The position numbers were made by a program, and so were the translations under genes. From Variovorax guangxiensis (lineage in GTDB: Bacteria; Pseudomonadota; Gammaproteobacteria; Burkholderiales; Burkholderiaceae_C): a stretch of DNA of 64,000 nucleotides. Location of the stretch: the NCBI RefSeq assembly GCF_003952165.1, contig NZ_RXFT01000001.1:620001-684000 (forward strand), written 5' to 3'. How positions within the stretch are numbered: position 1 is the stretch's first letter; each line of letters starts with the position of its first letter. The notes under the pieces were generated by a model. The model had not been told where the DNA came from. It saw nothing but the letters and a program-made list of their open reading frames with translations, and did no database searches. Positions 62,150-64,000 of the stretch are shown one piece after another.

Positions 62150-63539
62150 GGCGCATGTCCTTTCACTGGCCTCGGTGGCCATCGCGGTGCTCGCCCTGGG
62201 CGGCTGCACACTGTTCCAGCCGGAGCAGCGCGCCCAGCGGCCGTTCGACATTCCGCAGCGCTGGCAGCAGTCGGCTTCGCCCGCGACCACCGGGTCCGCG
62301 GTGGCGCTGTCCGCCCACTGGTGGAGGGCCTTCGATGATCCGCAGCTCGACCGGCTGATCGACAACGCACTGCGCACCAACAACAACCTGGCAGTGGCCG
62401 GCATCCGCGTGCAGCGCGCGCAGCTGCAAGCCGGGCTCACGAACACGAATCTCACGCCGGGCGTGATCGGGCAGGCCAGCACCAGCCGCAGCTACGACCT
62501 CAAGCGCGGCGGCGTGGCCGGCTCGGCGTCGAACTCGTCGGTGGCGCTGAGCTACGAGATCGACCTGTGGGGCCGGCTCTCAGCGCTGCGTAGCGCCGCC
62601 GACTGGGAGCTGAAGGCCACCGAGTCCGACCGGCAGGCGACTGCGCTGTCATTGATCGGCACCGTGGCGGGGCTCTATTGGCAGACCGGCTACCTGAACC
62701 AGCGCATCGCGCTGAGCGAAGCGGGCATGGAAGACGGCCGGCGCATCCTCGCGCTGGCGCGGGTCAAATACGCGGCGGGGGCCGTGTCAGGGCTGGACGT
62801 GGCGCAGGCTGGCCAGAACCTCGCGACGCAGGAAGCCGCCCACACTCAACTGCTGCAGCAGCGCGTGGAGGCACGCAACGCGCTGGCGATCCTGTTCGAC
62901 CAGCCGCCGGAGCCGATGGCCGCCGAGCCGGCGCAACTGCCCGACATCGCATTGCCCTCCATCGATGCCGGCGTGCCCGCGAGCCTGCTGGGCCGCCGCC
63001 CAGACCTCCGCGCCGCAGAGCAGCGCCTGCGCAGTGCGCTGGCCAACGTAGACGCCACGCGCACCGGCTTCTATCCCACGCTGAGCCTGACGGGCACGCT
63101 GGGCACGTCGAGCACCGCGCTCGGCGAACTGCTGAAGAACCCCGTCGGCACACTGGGCGCCGGGCTGACGCTGCCGTTCCTGCAATGGAATACCGCGCGG
63201 CTGACGGTGGCCGTGTCGCAGACGCAGTACGAAGAGGCGGTGGCGGGCTTCAGGCAGTCGCTGTACACGGCGCTGTCGGAGGTAGAGAACGCGCTGTCGT
63301 CACGCACGCAGCTGCGTGCCGAAAGCGATAGCCTGGTGCTGGCGCTGCAGGAGGCGCAGCGCGCCGAGCGCCTGTCGGAAGTGCGCTACCGCGCGGGGGC
63401 GACCGCGCTGCAGCCGGTGCTCGACGCGAAGGACAGGCGCCGCGCGGCCGAGGTGTCGCTGGCGCAGAACCGGCTGAACCAGCTCAACGCGACGATGACG
63501 CTCTACAAGGCGCTGGGCGGGGCGGCAGTGGCTTCGTAG
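62142..63539 (+). CDS. NodT-family outer membrane efflux lipoprotein (TolC-like)
   Basis: 465 residues. Lipoprotein signal LASVAIAVLALGGC, then the two-fold OEP repeats: WWRAFDDPQLDRLIDNALRTNNNLAVAGIRVQRAQL and RRPDLRAAEQRLRSALANVDATRTGFYPTLSLTGTLG. Such trimers form the outer-membrane tunnel of tripartite pumps. The GTG start at 62142 overlaps macB by 8 bp, so the three genes form one operon with their own channel, unlike E. coli macAB, which uses the separate tolC. Confidence 0.92.
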   Translation: MSKAHVLSLASVAIAVLALGGCTLFQPEQRAQRPFDIPQRWQQSASPATTGSAVALSAHWWRAFDDPQLDRLIDNALRTNNNLAVAGIRVQRAQLQAGLTNTNLTPGVIGQASTSRSYDLKRGGVAGSASNSSVALSYEIDLWGRLSALRSAADWELKATESDRQATALSLIGTVAGLYWQTGYLNQRIALSEAGMEDGRRILALARVKYAAGAVSGLDVAQAGQNLATQEAAHTQLLQQRVEARNALAILFDQPPEPMAAEPAQLPDIALPSIDAGVPASLLGRRPDLRAAEQRLRSALANVDATRTGFYPTLSLTGTLGTSSTALGELLKNPVGTLGAGLTLPFLQWNTARLTVAVSQTQYEEAVAGFRQSLYTALSEVENALSSRTQLRAESDSLVLALQEAQRAERLSEVRYRAGATALQPVLDAKDRRRAAEVSLAQNRLNQLNATMTLYKALGGAAVAS

Positions 63540-63548
63540 CGCATTTGC

Positions 63549-63660
63549 TCCCTCTCCCTCTGGGAGAGGGTTGGGGTGAGGGCATCGGCCTCCAAGTCGA
63601 GGCCGCGCTTCATCGGCTGCACAGTGCCCTCACCCTGACCCTCTCCCAGAGGGAGAGGGA
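63549..63660. repeat. Intergenic palindromic REP-like pair
   Basis: Arms CCCTCTCCCTCTGGGAGAGG and CCCTCTCCCAGAGGGAGAGG, each flanked by GGGTGAGGG / CCCTCACCC in inverted order. It is the same repeat class as 44199-44304. It lies between two convergent genes, where its hairpins may also end transcripts from both sides. Confidence 0.85.
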
Positions 63661-63668
63661 AGAAGACA

Positions 63669-64000
63669 TCAGTCCTGGAACGGCGGCTTCTTCGCCAGCT
63701 TGCGCAGCAGCAGCAGGGGCAGGCGCAGCACGAACTCGACCATAAGCCGCGTGTGCATCCAGGTGAGCAGCACGTTGTCGCGGCCATAGCGGAAGTGCGA
63801 GACGCCGCCTTCCTCGGCGGTCAGGTATTTCACCGGCGCGTCGATGTTGACCGGCTTCACGCCGCGCCAGGCCAGCCGCACGACGGCCTCGGTGTCGAAG
63901 TCGAAGCGGCGCATCCAGGGCTGGCGCGCCATCACCGCGATCAGGTCGGCCACCGGATACACGCGAAAGCCGTAGAGCGAGTCGCCGACGCCCGCGAACA
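63669..64000 (-). CDS. Glycosyltransferase family 2-like protein, 5' part outside window
   Basis: The last 110 residues of a longer protein, with the upstream part beyond base 64000. The visible end is FAGVGDSLYGFRVYPVADLI, FDFDTEAVVRLAWRGVKPVNIDAPVKYLTAEEGGVSHFRYGRDNVLLTWMHTRLMVEF, and a hydrophobic/basic tail. This matches the C-terminal part of family 2 glycosyltransferases (ED/DTE then a membrane-proximal helix), such as those in aryl-polyene or lipid clusters. The specific role needs the missing part. Confidence 0.7.
   Translation of the reverse strand, partial: FAGVGDSLYGFRVYPVADLIAVMARQPWMRRFDFDTEAVVRLAWRGVKPVNIDAPVKYLTAEEGGVSHFRYGRDNVLLTWMHTRLMVEFVLRLPLLLLRKLAKKPPFQD

Noticed and set aside
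63549..63660. Treating the CCCTCTCCC repeats as a CRISPR or a simple terminator
   Set aside because: There are only two inverted arms and no spacers; the same paired element occurs inside a coding gene at 44199, so it is a dispersed palindromic repeat, although it may also terminate transcripts.

Overview
The window is 64 kb of GC-rich bacterial chromosome with dense genes, short gaps and many ATGA stop/start overlaps. The gene families point to a betaproteobacterium of the Comamonadaceae, most like Variovorax. That placement is inferred from gene content, because the window has no rRNA or tRNA. I see no prophage, no transposase and no CRISPR array.

Layout. (1) 1-9050, minus strand: a peptide-scavenging operon, RpiR-type regulator > iaaA > gsiA-gsiB-gsiC-gsiD > P1 aminopeptidase > M55 D-aminopeptidase (cut by the window edge). 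(2) 9325-18666: a COQ7-like protein, a small unknown, a GNAT acetyltransferase, amidase/partner module 1 (10895-12108), an aldo/keto reductase, a LysR/FAD-oxidoreductase pair, a DUF2844-DUF3443 pair and a class I aldolase. (3) 18679-23601: an envelope methionine-repair cluster made of exported MsrA, a methionine-rich MXKDX-repeat protein, a YedY-like molybdoenzyme with its cytochrome b, and a divergent two-component system. (4) 23687-29049: a crotonase, a transglutaminase-like protein, an ABM-domain protein, a TauE/SafE permease, MnmC and YggX. (5) 29215-37578: sulfur assimilation with a sulfate-binding protein, an SsuE-like reductase, a 45-residue membrane protein, ssuADCB, metY, a nitroreductase and a molbindin. 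(6) 37847-39706: amidase/partner module 2, AT-richer, with a tandem second partner gene. (7) 39883-45644: TauD-like dioxygenase, then rhodanese, serine acetyltransferase, XRE regulator, family 2A encapsulin (SrpI type) and its cysteine desulfurase cargo with a long disordered N-terminus. (8) 45662-53773: various redox and hydrolase genes. (9) 53770-58199: sulfate transporter sbp-cysTWA followed by dsbB. (10) 58274-64000: a small exported protein, a MacAB/NodT-type efflux operon and a partial glycosyltransferase.

The best candidate for an undescribed system is the two-gene module present twice about 26 kb apart on opposite strands. It consists of an Amidase_2-fold peptidoglycan amidase without a signal peptide, translationally coupled (ATGA) to a small exported four-cysteine protein. 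The upstream region is also conserved, and one copy carries a second partner gene. This looks like an interbacterial amidase effector with periplasmic immunity, but no secretion gene is nearby. The second highlight is the encapsulin sulfur locus. A palindromic repeat has inserted in frame into the disordered cargo-loading region of its desulfurase, and a terminator-like hairpin separates the regulator from the shell gene. Four copies of a roughly 95 bp intergenic repeat are scattered through the window, one of which supplies the apparent 5' end of mnmC.

Limits: family calls come from motif recognition and synteny, with no database search. Positions of short sites were counted by hand and may be off by a base or two.
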